A stretch of DNA of 64,000 nucleotides from the NCBI RefSeq assembly GCF_003852235.1, contig NZ_CP027732.1, forward strand, positions 1,054,001 to 1,118,000, given 5' to 3'. Position numbers and translations under genes: made by a program. This stretch comes from Pseudomonas sp. R4-35-07 (GTDB taxonomy: Bacteria > Pseudomonadota > Gammaproteobacteria > Pseudomonadales > Pseudomonadaceae). This document shows positions 36,788 to 45,581 of this stretch, in pieces. Every line of letters starts with the position of its first letter. Within the stretch, counting starts at the first letter, position 1. Below the pieces are notes generated by a model. That model made no database searches. It saw only the letters and a list, made by a program, of their open reading frames with translations, and was not told the origin of the DNA.

Positions 36788-37454
36788 TGCGGTTCTCCAG
36801 CACGTAGCCCATGCCACGAATGGTGTGCAGCAGCTTGTGCTCGAACGGCCCATCGAGTTTGGCGCGCAGACGCTTGATCGCCACTTCGACCACGTTGGCG
36901 TCGCTGTCGAAATTGATGTCCCAGACCATCTCGGCGATCGCCGTCTTTGACAGGATTTCACCTTGGCGTCGCGCCAATACGCTGAGCAACGAGAACTCCT
37001 TGGCGGTCAGGTCCAGGCGCACACCGTTGCGACTGGCCTTGCGGCTGATCAGGTCGATCCACAGATCGGCGACCGTCACCTGCACCGGCTCATGGCCGCC
37101 ACTGCGGCGGGTCAACGCCTGCAGGCGCGCCACCAGTTCCAGGAACGAAAACGGCTTGCCCAGGTAGTCGTCGGCGCCTTCGCGCAGGCCACGGATGCGG
37201 TCTTCCACGCGCTCGCGGGCGGTGAGCATGATCACCGGTGTCTGTTTGCGTGCGCGTAAAGCACGCAATACGCCAAACCCGTCGAGCGCCGGCAGCATCA
37301 CGTCGAGCACGATCACCGCGTAGTCGTTCTCCAGCGCCAGGTGCAACCCCTCGACGCCCTCGCGCGCCACGTCGACGGTGTAGCCTTGCTCCGTCAGGCC
37401 ACGGTACAGGTAGTCCGCGGTTTTTTCTTCATCTTCAATAATCAGGACGCGCAT
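36777..37454 (-). CDS. OmpR-family response regulator (CusR/IrlR-like)
   Basis: A protein of 225 residues. Receiver domain starts MRVLIIEDEEKTADYL, with phospho-Asp in VIVLDVMLPALDG (about residue 51) and Lys in GKPFSFLEL. The C-terminal winged helix has the RLRAKLDGPFEHKLLHTIRGMGYVLE ending of the heavy-metal regulator family. Start MRVLIIED (37454) is preferred on family alignment. It overlaps the kinase by 11 bases and begins 31 bases after the pump gene, so it is the third gene of a four-gene operon. Confidence 0.88.
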   Translation of the reverse strand: MRVLIIEDEEKTADYLYRGLTEQGYTVDVAREGVEGLHLALENDYAVIVLDVMLPALDGFGVLRALRARKQTPVIMLTARERVEDRIRGLREGADDYLGKPFSFLELVARLQALTRRSGGHEPVQVTVADLWIDLISRKASRNGVRLDLTAKEFSLLSVLARRQGEILSKTAIAEMVWDINFDSDANVVEVAIKRLRAKLDGPFEHKLLHTIRGMGYVLENRSAD

Positions 37455-37485
37455 CAGCCATTTGTTCCAGGGCGGGGCCTTGGCC

Positions 37486-40400
37486 TCAGTGTGTGGTCGC
37501 CAGCGCGAGCGCTGGTTTGGGCCTGTGGAAAAATCGTTCAAGGTACAAGTATATGACCGGCGTGGTGAACAGCGTCAGCGCCTGGCTCACCAGCAAGCCG
37601 CCGACCACGGCGATGCCCAGAGGCTGGCGCAGCTCCGCGCCAGGGCCTGAGCCGAGCATCAACGGCACCGCGCCAAGCAGGGCGGCGAGGGTGGTCATGA
37701 TGATCGGCCGGAACCGCGTGACGCAGGCTTCGTAGATCGCGTCCTCAGGCGCCAGGCCGCGTACGCGCTGGGCCTCCAGGGCGAAGTCGATCATCAGGAT
37801 GCCATTTTTCTTGACGATGCCGATCAGCAGCACCAGGCCGATCAAGGCCATGATCGAAAAGTCCTGGCCCAGCAGCCACAGCATGATCAACGCGCCCAGG
37901 CCCGCCGAGGGCAAGGTGGAAATGATCGTCAGCGGGTGCACGAAACTCTCGTACAGCACGCCCAGGATAATGTAGACCGCGACCAGTGCCGCGAGGATCA
38001 GCCACGGCTGGCTGGCCAGCGAGCTCTGGAAGGCCTGGGCCGCGCCCTGGAAATTACCGATGATCGTACTGGGCATGCCGATGTCATTCTTGGCCTGGTT
38101 GAGCATGATCACCGCATCCCCCAGTGCCACGCCGGGGGCCAGGTTGAACGACAGGTTGGCGGCCGGGAACATGCCGTCATGGCTGATGGACAACGGCCCC
38201 ACGCTCGGTGGGTCGACCCTGGCCAGCGCCGACAGTGGCACCATCTCGTTGGTCAGCGGCGAGCGCAGGTAAAAATAGTTCAGGCTCTCGGCCTTGCCGC
38301 GCTGTTGGCGGTCCAGCTCCAGCACCACCTGGTACTGGTTGATCTCGGTCTGGTATTCGTTGATCTGGCGCTGGCCGAACGCGTCGTACAGCGCCTGGTC
38401 GACGTCGGTGGCGGTCAGGCCAAAACGCGCCGCGGCCTGGCGGTCGATGGTGATGTGGGTGATGCTGCCGCCCAATTGCAGGTCGTTGGACAGGTCCCGA
38501 AAGGCCGGGTTGCTGCGCAGTTTTTCGGTGAGGCGCTGGGTCCAGGTGTTCAAGGTCGGGCCGTCGTTGCTCTTGAGTACGTATTGGTACTGGGCGCGGC
38601 TGGGGCCGGAGCTCAAGTTGATATCCTGGCCGGCGCGCAGGTACAGGACGATGCCCGGCACCTTCGCCAGTTGCGGGCGGATGCGGTCGATGAACTGGCT
38701 GGCCGACACATCGCGATCACCCCGGTCTTTCAAGGCGATCCAGAAGCGCCCGTTGGCGATGGTCTGGTTGCTGCCGGTCACACCCACCGAGTGGGAGAAA
38801 GCTTGTACCGCCGGGTCGGCCTGGACGATGTCGGCCAGTGCCTTGTGCTTGGCGACCATGTCCGGGTACGACACATCGGCTGCCGCCTCGCTGGTGCCCA
38901 GCACGAAACCGGTGTCCTGCACCGGGAAGAAGCCCTTGGGGATAAACACATAGCCGACCACGGCCAGGGCCAGGGTGACCACGAAGATCGCCGCCATGCT
39001 GCGTTGATGGGCCAGGGCTCGCCGCAGGTTGCGCGCATAACCGGCCAGCAGGCGCTCGCTGAAGGTGGGGTTGGCATGGGCGTGATGGGTTGGCGCACGC
39101 ATGAACAGTGCGGCGAGGGTGGGCGCCAGGGTCAGCGAAACCACCACCGAAATCAGGATGGTGGAGGTGGCCGTCAGCGCAAATTCCTTGAACAGCCGCC
39201 CGACCACGCCGCCCATGAACAGCAGTGGAATAAACGCCGCCACCAGCGAGAAGCTGATGGACACCACGGTAAAGCCGATTTCGCCGGAGCCTTTGATCGC
39301 GGCTTCGCGCTTGCCCAGGCCGGCCTCCAGGTGACGGTGAATGTTTTCCACCACCACGATCGCATCGTCCACCACAAAGCCCACGGCAATCACGATGGCG
39401 ACCAGGGTCAGGTTGTTCAAGCTGAAGCCCATCACATACATCAGCGCGAAACTGGCCACCAGCGACACACCGAGCACGGCAGACACAATCAACGTCGCCG
39501 ACAGTTGGCGCAGGAACAGCGCCATCACCGCCACCACCAGCAGGATGGCGATCAGCAGGGTCATTTCCACTTCATGCAACGAGGCGCGGATGGTCTTGGT
39601 GCGGTCGGTCAGTACACTGACCTGCACCGAGGCCGGCAGCATGGCTTCCAGGCGCGGCAGCGCTTGCTGGATGCGGTCGACCGTGTCGACGATATTCGCC
39701 CCCGGCTGGCGCGAAATCACCAGGTTGACCCCCGGCGTATCGCCGGACCAGGCCTGCACGTAGGCGTTTTCCGAACCGTTGACGACTTTGGCGATATCGC
39801 GCAACTGCACGGGTGCGCCGTTCTTGTAGGACACAATCAACTGGCCGTAGTCGTCGGGGTGAAACAGTTGATCGTTGGTCGACAGGGTCGACACGCTGTT
39901 GGCCCCGTATATCGCGCCTTTGGCCAGGTTCAGGCTCGATTGCTGGATGGCCAGGCGGATGTCCGCTAGCGTCAAGCCGACCGCCGCGAGTTTGTCGGGG
40001 GAGGCCTGCACGCGAATCGCCGGGCGCTGCTGGCCGGTGATGTTGATCTGGCCGACACCGTCGATCTGGCTGATCTGACGCGCCAGCAGGGTTTCCACGT
40101 AGTCGCTCAGTTCCGTGCTCGGCATGCTCGCGGAGCTGACGCTGAGGATCAGCACCGGGCTGTCGGCCGGGTTGACCTTCTTCCAGGTCGGCAGGCTCGG
40201 CATATCGCTGGGTAACTTGCCGGAGGCGGTATTGATCGCGGCCTGCACTTCCTGGGCGGCGGTGTCGATGCTTTTGTCCAGAGTGAATTGCAGGGTCAAG
40301 AGGCTTGAGCCCAAGGCGCTGCTGGAGGTCATCTGGGTCATGCCGGGGATGGCGCTGAATTGCACCTCGAGCGGCGTCGCCACCGATGAGGCCATCGTGT

Positions 40401-40581
40401 CCGGGCTGGCGCCGGGCAATTGCGCGGTGACCTGGATCGTCGGAAACTCCGCTTCCGGCAGTGGCGCAACGGCCAGCCGCGGGAAGGCAATGATCCCCAG
40501 CAGCACCAAGGCAAAGGTCAGCAGCAGGGTGGCGACCGGGTGATCGACGCACCAGGCCGAAGGCGAGCGGCTGCCGCTCAT
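37486..40581 (-). CDS. RND efflux transporter, HAE1 (MdtC/MuxB-like)
   Basis: An inner-membrane RND pump of 1031 residues with 12 predicted transmembrane segments and two large periplasmic loops. The TM4 proton-relay Asp pair is in AVGFVVDDAIVVVENIHRHLE (about 407-408) and the late conserved Lys region is in GIVKKNGILMIDFALEAQR. The N-terminus (FPRLAVAPLPEAEFPTIQV) is closest to MdtB/MdtC/MuxB-type multidrug pumps. No second RND and no outer-membrane channel are encoded beside it, so a channel such as TolC/OprM elsewhere is likely used. Expels hydrophobic compounds; substrate unknown. Confidence 0.9.
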   Translation of the reverse strand: MSGSRSPSAWCVDHPVATLLLTFALVLLGIIAFPRLAVAPLPEAEFPTIQVTAQLPGASPDTMASSVATPLEVQFSAIPGMTQMTSSSALGSSLLTLQFTLDKSIDTAAQEVQAAINTASGKLPSDMPSLPTWKKVNPADSPVLILSVSSASMPSTELSDYVETLLARQISQIDGVGQINITGQQRPAIRVQASPDKLAAVGLTLADIRLAIQQSSLNLAKGAIYGANSVSTLSTNDQLFHPDDYGQLIVSYKNGAPVQLRDIAKVVNGSENAYVQAWSGDTPGVNLVISRQPGANIVDTVDRIQQALPRLEAMLPASVQVSVLTDRTKTIRASLHEVEMTLLIAILLVVAVMALFLRQLSATLIVSAVLGVSLVASFALMYVMGFSLNNLTLVAIVIAVGFVVDDAIVVVENIHRHLEAGLGKREAAIKGSGEIGFTVVSISFSLVAAFIPLLFMGGVVGRLFKEFALTATSTILISVVVSLTLAPTLAALFMRAPTHHAHANPTFSERLLAGYARNLRRALAHQRSMAAIFVVTLALAVVGYVFIPKGFFPVQDTGFVLGTSEAAADVSYPDMVAKHKALADIVQADPAVQAFSHSVGVTGSNQTIANGRFWIALKDRGDRDVSASQFIDRIRPQLAKVPGIVLYLRAGQDINLSSGPSRAQYQYVLKSNDGPTLNTWTQRLTEKLRSNPAFRDLSNDLQLGGSITHITIDRQAAARFGLTATDVDQALYDAFGQRQINEYQTEINQYQVVLELDRQQRGKAESLNYFYLRSPLTNEMVPLSALARVDPPSVGPLSISHDGMFPAANLSFNLAPGVALGDAVIMLNQAKNDIGMPSTIIGNFQGAAQAFQSSLASQPWLILAALVAVYIILGVLYESFVHPLTIISTLPSAGLGALIMLWLLGQDFSIMALIGLVLLIGIVKKNGILMIDFALEAQRVRGLAPEDAIYEACVTRFRPIIMTTLAALLGAVPLMLGSGPGAELRQPLGIAVVGGLLVSQALTLFTTPVIYLYLERFFHRPKPALALATTH

Positions 40582-41744
40582 GGCTGCACCTTGGCGTCGA
40601 CGGTCTGGATCACCTGCGGCGGTTCCTTGAGCACTTGCACCTGGGCGCCGGCCTTGAGCCGCGACTGACCATCGCTGACCAGCACATCCCCGGCCTGCAC
40701 GCCCTTGATGATATTCAGCTCACTGTTCTGGTAGGTGACCTGCACGGGCACCACCTCCACCTGCTCACCGTTGAGCCGGTACACGAAATGTGAGTCCAGG
40801 CCACGCTGCACCACCGTCGGCGGCACCACCAGGGCATTCCTGTCGACGGCGGTCTGGATCTTGATGGTCACCAGTTGCCCCGGCCACAGCTTCTGCGTGC
40901 CGTTCGGGAACTCGGCCTTGGCGCGCAGGGTGCCGGTGGTGGAACTGATCTGGTTGTCAATCAGGCTCAAGTGGCCTTCCCCCAGCAGGTCGCCGGTCTG
41001 GCCGTCGGTATCGGCCCCCAGGTAGGCATCGACGCTGGCTTTTTGCGGGGCGGCGATCAGGCCTTGCAAGGTCGGCAACATCTGCTGCGGCAGGGAAAAC
41101 TCAACCGCGATCGGGTCGATCTGGGTGACCGAGAACAACCCTTGGGTATCGCTCATGCGCAGGAAGTTGCCTTCATCCACCGTGCGAATGCCAACGCGAC
41201 CACTGACGGGGGAACGAATCTGGGTGTAGGAAAGTTGTACTTGAGCCGAATCAATCGCCGCCTGGTTGCCCTGCACGGTGGCCTTGAGCTGGTTCACCAG
41301 AGCGTGTTGCTGGTCGTAGGTCTGCTTCGACACGCCGTCGTCGATACTCAGTTCCTTGTAGCGCTTGAGGTTGACCTGCGCCACTTGCAGCTGCGCCTGG
41401 CTTTCCCCCAGCTGGGCCTTGGCCTGGTCGAGGCTGGCGCGGATCGAGCGGTCATCGATGGTCGCCAGCAGGTCGCCGGCCTTTACCTGTTGGCCTTCCT
41501 TGACCAGCAAGCGGGTGAGGATGCCGTCGATCTGCGGGCGGATCACCACGCTGTGCAACGACAACACCGTGCCAATGCCGCTGACGAACCGCGGGACATC
41601 CTGTTGCGCCACGCTCACCACGCGCACGGGAATAGCGCTGGGTGCCGCCAGCCGGGCCTTGGCGGGCCGAGTCAAAGTCCAGGCTGCCAGCGCCAGGACC
41701 AGAAGGGCGCCCACCAGCAGGGCCGTGTTTCGTTTTATGGGCAT
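40578..41744 (-). CDS. RND periplasmic adaptor (membrane fusion protein)
   Basis: An adaptor of 388 residues with an N-terminal membrane anchor (ALLVGALLVLALAAWTLT), a lipoyl-like half-motif (VVIRPQIDGILTRLLVKEGQQVKAGDLLATID), a coiled-coil hairpin (about 100-165) and the beta-barrel domain. It is MdtA-like. It is the first gene of the operon; its stop overlaps the start of the pump. No clear Shine-Dalgarno sequence is seen before ATG 41744. Confidence 0.9.
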   Translation of the reverse strand: MPIKRNTALLVGALLVLALAAWTLTRPAKARLAAPSAIPVRVVSVAQQDVPRFVSGIGTVLSLHSVVIRPQIDGILTRLLVKEGQQVKAGDLLATIDDRSIRASLDQAKAQLGESQAQLQVAQVNLKRYKELSIDDGVSKQTYDQQHALVNQLKATVQGNQAAIDSAQVQLSYTQIRSPVSGRVGIRTVDEGNFLRMSDTQGLFSVTQIDPIAVEFSLPQQMLPTLQGLIAAPQKASVDAYLGADTDGQTGDLLGEGHLSLIDNQISSTTGTLRAKAEFPNGTQKLWPGQLVTIKIQTAVDRNALVVPPTVVQRGLDSHFVYRLNGEQVEVVPVQVTYQNSELNIIKGVQAGDVLVSDGQSRLKAGAQVQVLKEPPQVIQTVDAKVQP

Positions 41745-41764
41745 AGGAGGAACGCCAAAAGCGC

Positions 41765-41912
41765 AGTTGCAAGTTTCAAGCTGCGAGCTGCAAGTTTATG
41801 TGAATGCCTTATAACCCCGTAAGCCGGTCAGCACGATGACTGCAAACTGACAGCCGTGACAGCTGAGCGATTTTAACTTGCGGCTTGAAGCTTACCGCTG
41901 AAAGCTCCGGCC
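41765..41912. repeat. Degenerate palindromic repeat pair (AGCTGCAAG type)
   Basis: Segments TTGCAAGTTTCAAGCTGCGA (41768-41787) and AACTTGCGGCTTGAAGCTT (41876-41894) are related in inverted orientation. Similar segments occur again at 56692-56756. A dispersed intergenic repeat family other than the GGGAGG type; boundaries are approximate. Confidence 0.5.
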
Positions 41913-41956
41913 CCGTATACTCACGCCTTTACACACATTGCTGCGCCGGAGCCCTT

Positions 41957-42190
41957 ATGACTTCCCCGATCCAACCCCCCGTTGAAGCGGTCGACCTCGT
42001 CGATTCGGTCGATGCCGACGGCGTTGAAAAAGCCGAAATCCCGGCGTTCAAGTTCCCTTTCAACCCGGGTGAACTGGCTGGGGCCAAGCAGGCCGCCCAG
42101 CCCTGGTACAAAGGTGGCGCGAAGAATGGCCATACCAAAACGCCGGGCATGGCGCCGCCGGGTACGCGTCGTTCGATGGGTAAACGTTGA
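41957..42190 (+). CDS. Small conserved hypothetical protein
   Basis: A soluble protein of 77 residues with an acidic N-terminal half and a basic Gly/Pro-rich C-terminal half (QPWYKGGAKNGHTKTPGMAP, ending RRSMGKR). No known domain, signal peptide or membrane segment. The start at ATG 41957 gives a product that begins with the low-complexity acidic part; a longer reading from 41885 runs into the upstream repeat. The tail resembles nucleic-acid-binding tails, which is only an impression. Single gene. Confidence 0.7.
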   Translation: MTSPIQPPVEAVDLVDSVDADGVEKAEIPAFKFPFNPGELAGAKQAAQPWYKGGAKNGHTKTPGMAPPGTRRSMGKR

Positions 42191-42355
42191 GAGTAATGCG
42201 CATATTCGCCGTATAGGCAGTTGCCTACAACTCGCGTCGATATTTCTTATTGTAGGTCCGCGACCGTTTCTTGAAAGCTTGCGCAGCATCGCCTTGCCCT
42301 GATCATTTGTATCGGGACATGGCGACGCAGCTCTCTCCGGAAAAGGACGTTTCCC

Positions 42356-43165
42356 GTGGCTTTGATACATTTCTGTGTGGCGCTTGCCCTCCTGTTATCG
42401 GTGGAGGCCATGGCCGCCGCCGAGCCGCCGCGACGCGAAATCCGCTTCGCTGTCGCGGCGCATTTTCCCCCCTTTCAAAGCCGTAATGCGCAAGGGCAAT
42501 TGGTGGGGCTCAATATCGAATTGGGTAACGCCCTGTGCGTGCAGCTCAATGTGCATTGCACGTGGGTCGACCAGATCGTCATGGAAAACTTCCCCGCCCT
42601 CGATGCCCGGCAATTTGACGCGATCATGGGGATGGCACCGACCTTGAGTCGACAGCAGAGAGTCAACTTCAGCGATGACCTCTACCCGATCACCACCTGG
42701 CTGGTGGCCCGCAGAAACTCGGGCTTGAGCCCGCACAAGCGGTTACTCAAGGGCAAGCGGGTCGGAGTGTTGGTCAGGAGCAATCGCGAAGCCTTTGCCC
42801 GGTCGCAGTGGGCGCCGGCTGGCGTGATCATCGAGAGCTACTGGCTCAACGACCAACTGGTGCGCAGCCTGGTTGCGGGCGAGATCGATGCGACGCTGCA
42901 GGGCGCCGTGGAAATCCGAGAGGCCTTGCTCGACACGCCTGAAGGCATGGATTTCGATTTCATGGGCCCGCCGGTATCGTCTGACCTGTTGGGCAACAGT
43001 GTCGCGATTGCACTGCGCAAAACCGATACCGTGTTGCGTACCGAACTCAACCATGCCCTTGAGCAACTCAAGCAGAACGGCGAGTACCAGCGCATCCTCC
43101 AACCCTATCGCCTCGACACCGCGCCCGTGAACCCGTCGAGCCTCAAGCCGCCCGCAACGGGATAA
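42356..43165 (+). CDS. Periplasmic amino-acid-type solute-binding protein (SBP family 3), orphan
   Basis: A protein of 269 residues with a signal peptide (FCVALALLLSVEAMAAAE) and an SBP_bac_3 domain (IRFAVAAHFPPFQSRNAQGQLVGLNIELGNAL; LKGKRVGVLVRSNREAF). Such proteins bind amino acids for ABC importers or act as sensors. No permease or ATPase gene is near, so it may serve a transporter elsewhere. The start is GTG 42356, with AAAAGGA eight bases ahead. Its 3' end overlaps the convergent cysteine-cluster gene by 23 bases. Confidence 0.82.
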   Translation: MALIHFCVALALLLSVEAMAAAEPPRREIRFAVAAHFPPFQSRNAQGQLVGLNIELGNALCVQLNVHCTWVDQIVMENFPALDARQFDAIMGMAPTLSRQQRVNFSDDLYPITTWLVARRNSGLSPHKRLLKGKRVGVLVRSNREAFARSQWAPAGVIIESYWLNDQLVRSLVAGEIDATLQGAVEIREALLDTPEGMDFDFMGPPVSSDLLGNSVAIALRKTDTVLRTELNHALEQLKQNGEYQRILQPYRLDTAPVNPSSLKPPATG

Positions 43166-43886
43166 ACGCGTAATTGGCCGGCACTTCGGTAGCAATCTGC
43201 GCACCGGCATCCAGCAGTTGTTCGGCAATCTCCATCCCGGAGACGTGAAACACCCACTCGTTGGCCGTGATCGGCTGGTCAGTTGCCAACGCAATGGCTT
43301 GGGCAAACGCATTCATATCCGGCAAATACGCCGTGAACCCGTCGCCCTTGAGCGCGGTGGTACGAATCCCCAGCAAGGCACACACGGCCTCCTTGGTTTG
43401 CACGTCGTCACGGTCGGCCTGGCGTGAACGGCGGATCAGTTCAGCCAGTTCAGCATCCATCAATGCCCCGCCCACGATCAACGCCGGCCCCTGTTCCCAG
43501 GATTCCGGCGGGCAATCCTTGGCGCTCGGGTTCAGCGGGATGTGCGGATTGATCTCCATCGGATAGATCCGGCACACCAGCGGACGTCGTTCGTAGATGC
43601 CGCAGCGATTGTCTTCGTCAAGATTCCGACAGCGCCCGGCGTTGTAGGCCGCAAAGGTGATCGCCACGAATGCCTGGGTATTGCCGCTGGGCACCACCAC
43701 TGAACGGCGTTCGGCATGTTCACGCTGCTGCTGGGGCAAACCCAGGCCGCTGGCGAGAAAACCTTCTACCAGAACAATGACATTGCCACCGTCCGCCGCC
43801 CACTGCCGGGCTTCGTCGAGGGTCAGGGGTACGTGGTGATCGGAGCAGCATTTGCCACAACCTACGCAGGAAAAGTGAGTATTCAT
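43143..43886 (-). CDS. YkgJ-family cysteine-cluster protein
   Basis: A protein of 247 residues of the CxxCxxxCC family: FSCVGCGKCCSDHH at the N-terminus, then CRNLDEDNRCGIYERRPLVCRIYP, which supplies the remaining cysteines. These are thought to bind zinc or an iron-sulfur cluster; the function is not established. The first part belongs to the YkgJ (PF03692) domain; the C-terminal 100 residues are less recognisable. Convergent with the solute-binding protein gene. Confidence 0.85.
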   Translation of the reverse strand: MNTHFSCVGCGKCCSDHHVPLTLDEARQWAADGGNVIVLVEGFLASGLGLPQQQREHAERRSVVVPSGNTQAFVAITFAAYNAGRCRNLDEDNRCGIYERRPLVCRIYPMEINPHIPLNPSAKDCPPESWEQGPALIVGGALMDAELAELIRRSRQADRDDVQTKEAVCALLGIRTTALKGDGFTAYLPDMNAFAQAIALATDQPITANEWVFHVSGMEIAEQLLDAGAQIATEVPANYAFIPLRAA

Positions 43887-43994
43887 GGCGGATCTGTCAC
43901 CAGGCAGGGTCAGAGGGCAAGCTTGGGCGGTGACGGGTTTTTACCTCTATCCACCGCTTGGGCTCTTTGGAAGCAAGTTATGCGCCAGTGAACG

Positions 43995-44477
43995 TCAGTC
44001 CTCAGGAACCACGTCGCGCAGGACAAACCGCATGCCTGCACTTTCATACAGCTGCCGCGCGCGCAGATTGCTCTCCAGCACCTTGAGGTCCACATAGGGT
44101 TCGCCGCGCTGCTTGAAAACGTGGAAGGCATGCAGCAGCAACGCTCGGCCAAGCCCCTGGCCCTGGGCGCAGGGGTGTATCGAGAGGTTCTTGATAAAGG
44201 CACTGGTCCAGCATTGCGCCACGCCGAGAATGCCCTCGGCGTTACTGGCTACCAGGCACAACGTGGGGTCGAACTCGGCATCGTCAACGAATTGCCGGCG
44301 CCATTGCTCAAGGCCCGCGACACGGCCACCGCCCTGATCCTGGGTCATGCGCAATACCGCGTGAATCGCCGGGGCCAGTTCATCGCGATAGTGATCCAGC
44401 TGGGTATTGGCCGGCCACTGCGGCGCCGGCAGGCTGCCGGTCAGGTCGCGTCGCAGCAACTGGAAATACTCAGCCAA
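43995..44477 (-). CDS. GNAT-family N-acetyltransferase
   Basis: A 160-residue GNAT acetyltransferase. The acetyl-CoA-binding motif A is visible (IKNLSIHPCAQGQGLGRALLLHAFHVFKQRG), followed by LKVLESNLRARQLYESAGM (motif B). It lies three bases after cheV and probably shares its transcript. Substrate unknown. Confidence 0.85.
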   Translation of the reverse strand: MAEYFQLLRRDLTGSLPAPQWPANTQLDHYRDELAPAIHAVLRMTQDQGGGRVAGLEQWRRQFVDDAEFDPTLCLVASNAEGILGVAQCWTSAFIKNLSIHPCAQGQGLGRALLLHAFHVFKQRGEPYVDLKVLESNLRARQLYESAGMRFVLRDVVPED

Positions 44478-44480
44478 GGC

Positions 44481-45383
44481 TTACAAACCCTTTTGCGCCA
44501 CGGTTTGCGCAGCCACCACCAGGCACTTGGTCAGCTCGGGGGAGGAAAACTTGGTCAGCACCGCATCGGCGCCGGCCAGGCGCGCTTTTTCACTGTTCAT
44601 CGCGCTGTCCAGGGAGGTGTGCAACAGTACGTAGAGCTGCTGGAAGTCCGGAGTTTCGCGCAGCGTGCGGGTGAGGGCATAACCGTCCATCTCGGACATT
44701 TCGATGTCCGACACCACCACATTGATTTGCTCGCCCGTACCTTGCAGCTCCAGCAGCACATCGATGGCCTCCTTGGCGCTGCGCGCGGTGTGACACGTCA
44801 GCCCGAGGTTGCGCAGCGTATGCACCGATTGCTGCAGCGCCACTTGGCTGTCGTCCACCACCAGGATGCGTGCATGGCCGAGGACTTCGGCTTCTTCCAT
44901 GGTCAGGTCGGTTGGCGCGGCTTCTATCGGCGCCGGGGCGATGCCATGGATGACTTTCTCGATATCCAGCACCTGCACCAGGCCGCCTTCCACCTGGGTC
45001 ACCCCGGTGATAAACGCGCGATTGCCGCCGGAGCCATAGGGCGGTGGGCGGATATCGGTGGTCAGGCAATGCACGATCTTGCTCACCGCCTGCACGTGCA
45101 AGCCCTGCTTGGAACGGCTGACATCGGTAACGATCAGGCAGCCGCCGTTCGGGTCCTGCAACGGCATCTCGCCCAGGGCGCGGCTCAAGTCGATCACCGC
45201 CAACGAGTTACCGCGCAACGTGGCAATGCCTTTGACGTGAGGGTGCGACTCCGGCAGTTTGGTCAGCGGAGGGCAGGGGATGATTTCGCTGACTTTCAGC
45301 AGGTTGATCGCCATCAGCTTGCCGCTGCGCAAGGTAAAGAGCAGAAGCGAAAGTGAGTCTGCGCGGGCTTTGGTGGTGGGCAT
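44481..45383 (-). CDS. cheV: CheV chemotaxis coupling protein (CheW-receiver fusion)
   Basis: A protein of 300 residues. An N-terminal CheW domain (LLFTLRSGKLMAINLLKVSEIIPC to about residue 160) is joined to a C-terminal receiver domain (HARILVVDDSQVALQQSV, phospho-Asp in VVVSDIEMSEMDGY). CheV couples chemoreceptors to CheA and is tuned by phosphorylation. It is not next to other che genes here, as is common for the several CheV paralogues of pseudomonads. Confidence 0.9.
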   Translation of the reverse strand: MPTTKARADSLSLLLFTLRSGKLMAINLLKVSEIIPCPPLTKLPESHPHVKGIATLRGNSLAVIDLSRALGEMPLQDPNGGCLIVTDVSRSKQGLHVQAVSKIVHCLTTDIRPPPYGSGGNRAFITGVTQVEGGLVQVLDIEKVIHGIAPAPIEAAPTDLTMEEAEVLGHARILVVDDSQVALQQSVHTLRNLGLTCHTARSAKEAIDVLLELQGTGEQINVVVSDIEMSEMDGYALTRTLRETPDFQQLYVLLHTSLDSAMNSEKARLAGADAVLTKFSSPELTKCLVVAAQTVAQKGL

Positions 45384-45459
45384 AAAAACCTTCTGTGGAT
45401 CAGGGGTGGCGATCTATGGAAGGTTATCGACCCTCTCACGAAAAACTAAAGGTGTGACC

Positions 45460-45554
45460 TGTGGCGAGGGAGCTTGCTCCCGCTGGGCTGCGAAGCGGCC
45501 CCAAAAAGCCTGGGAGCGCTACGCACTCCAGCGCGAGCAAGCTCGCTCGCCACA
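45460..45554. repeat. Palindromic intergenic repeat (GTGGCGAGGGAGC type)
   Basis: Outer arms TGTGGCGAGGGAGCTTGCTC and GAGCAAGCTCGCTCGCCACA are inverted, with an internal pair around GGGCTGCGAAGCGGCCC. It lies between the dehydrogenase gene and cheV. A different family from the GGGAGGGGGC repeats. Confidence 0.8.
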
Positions 45555-45581
45555 ACAAGCGCGTTCCAATAGGGCGGGGTG

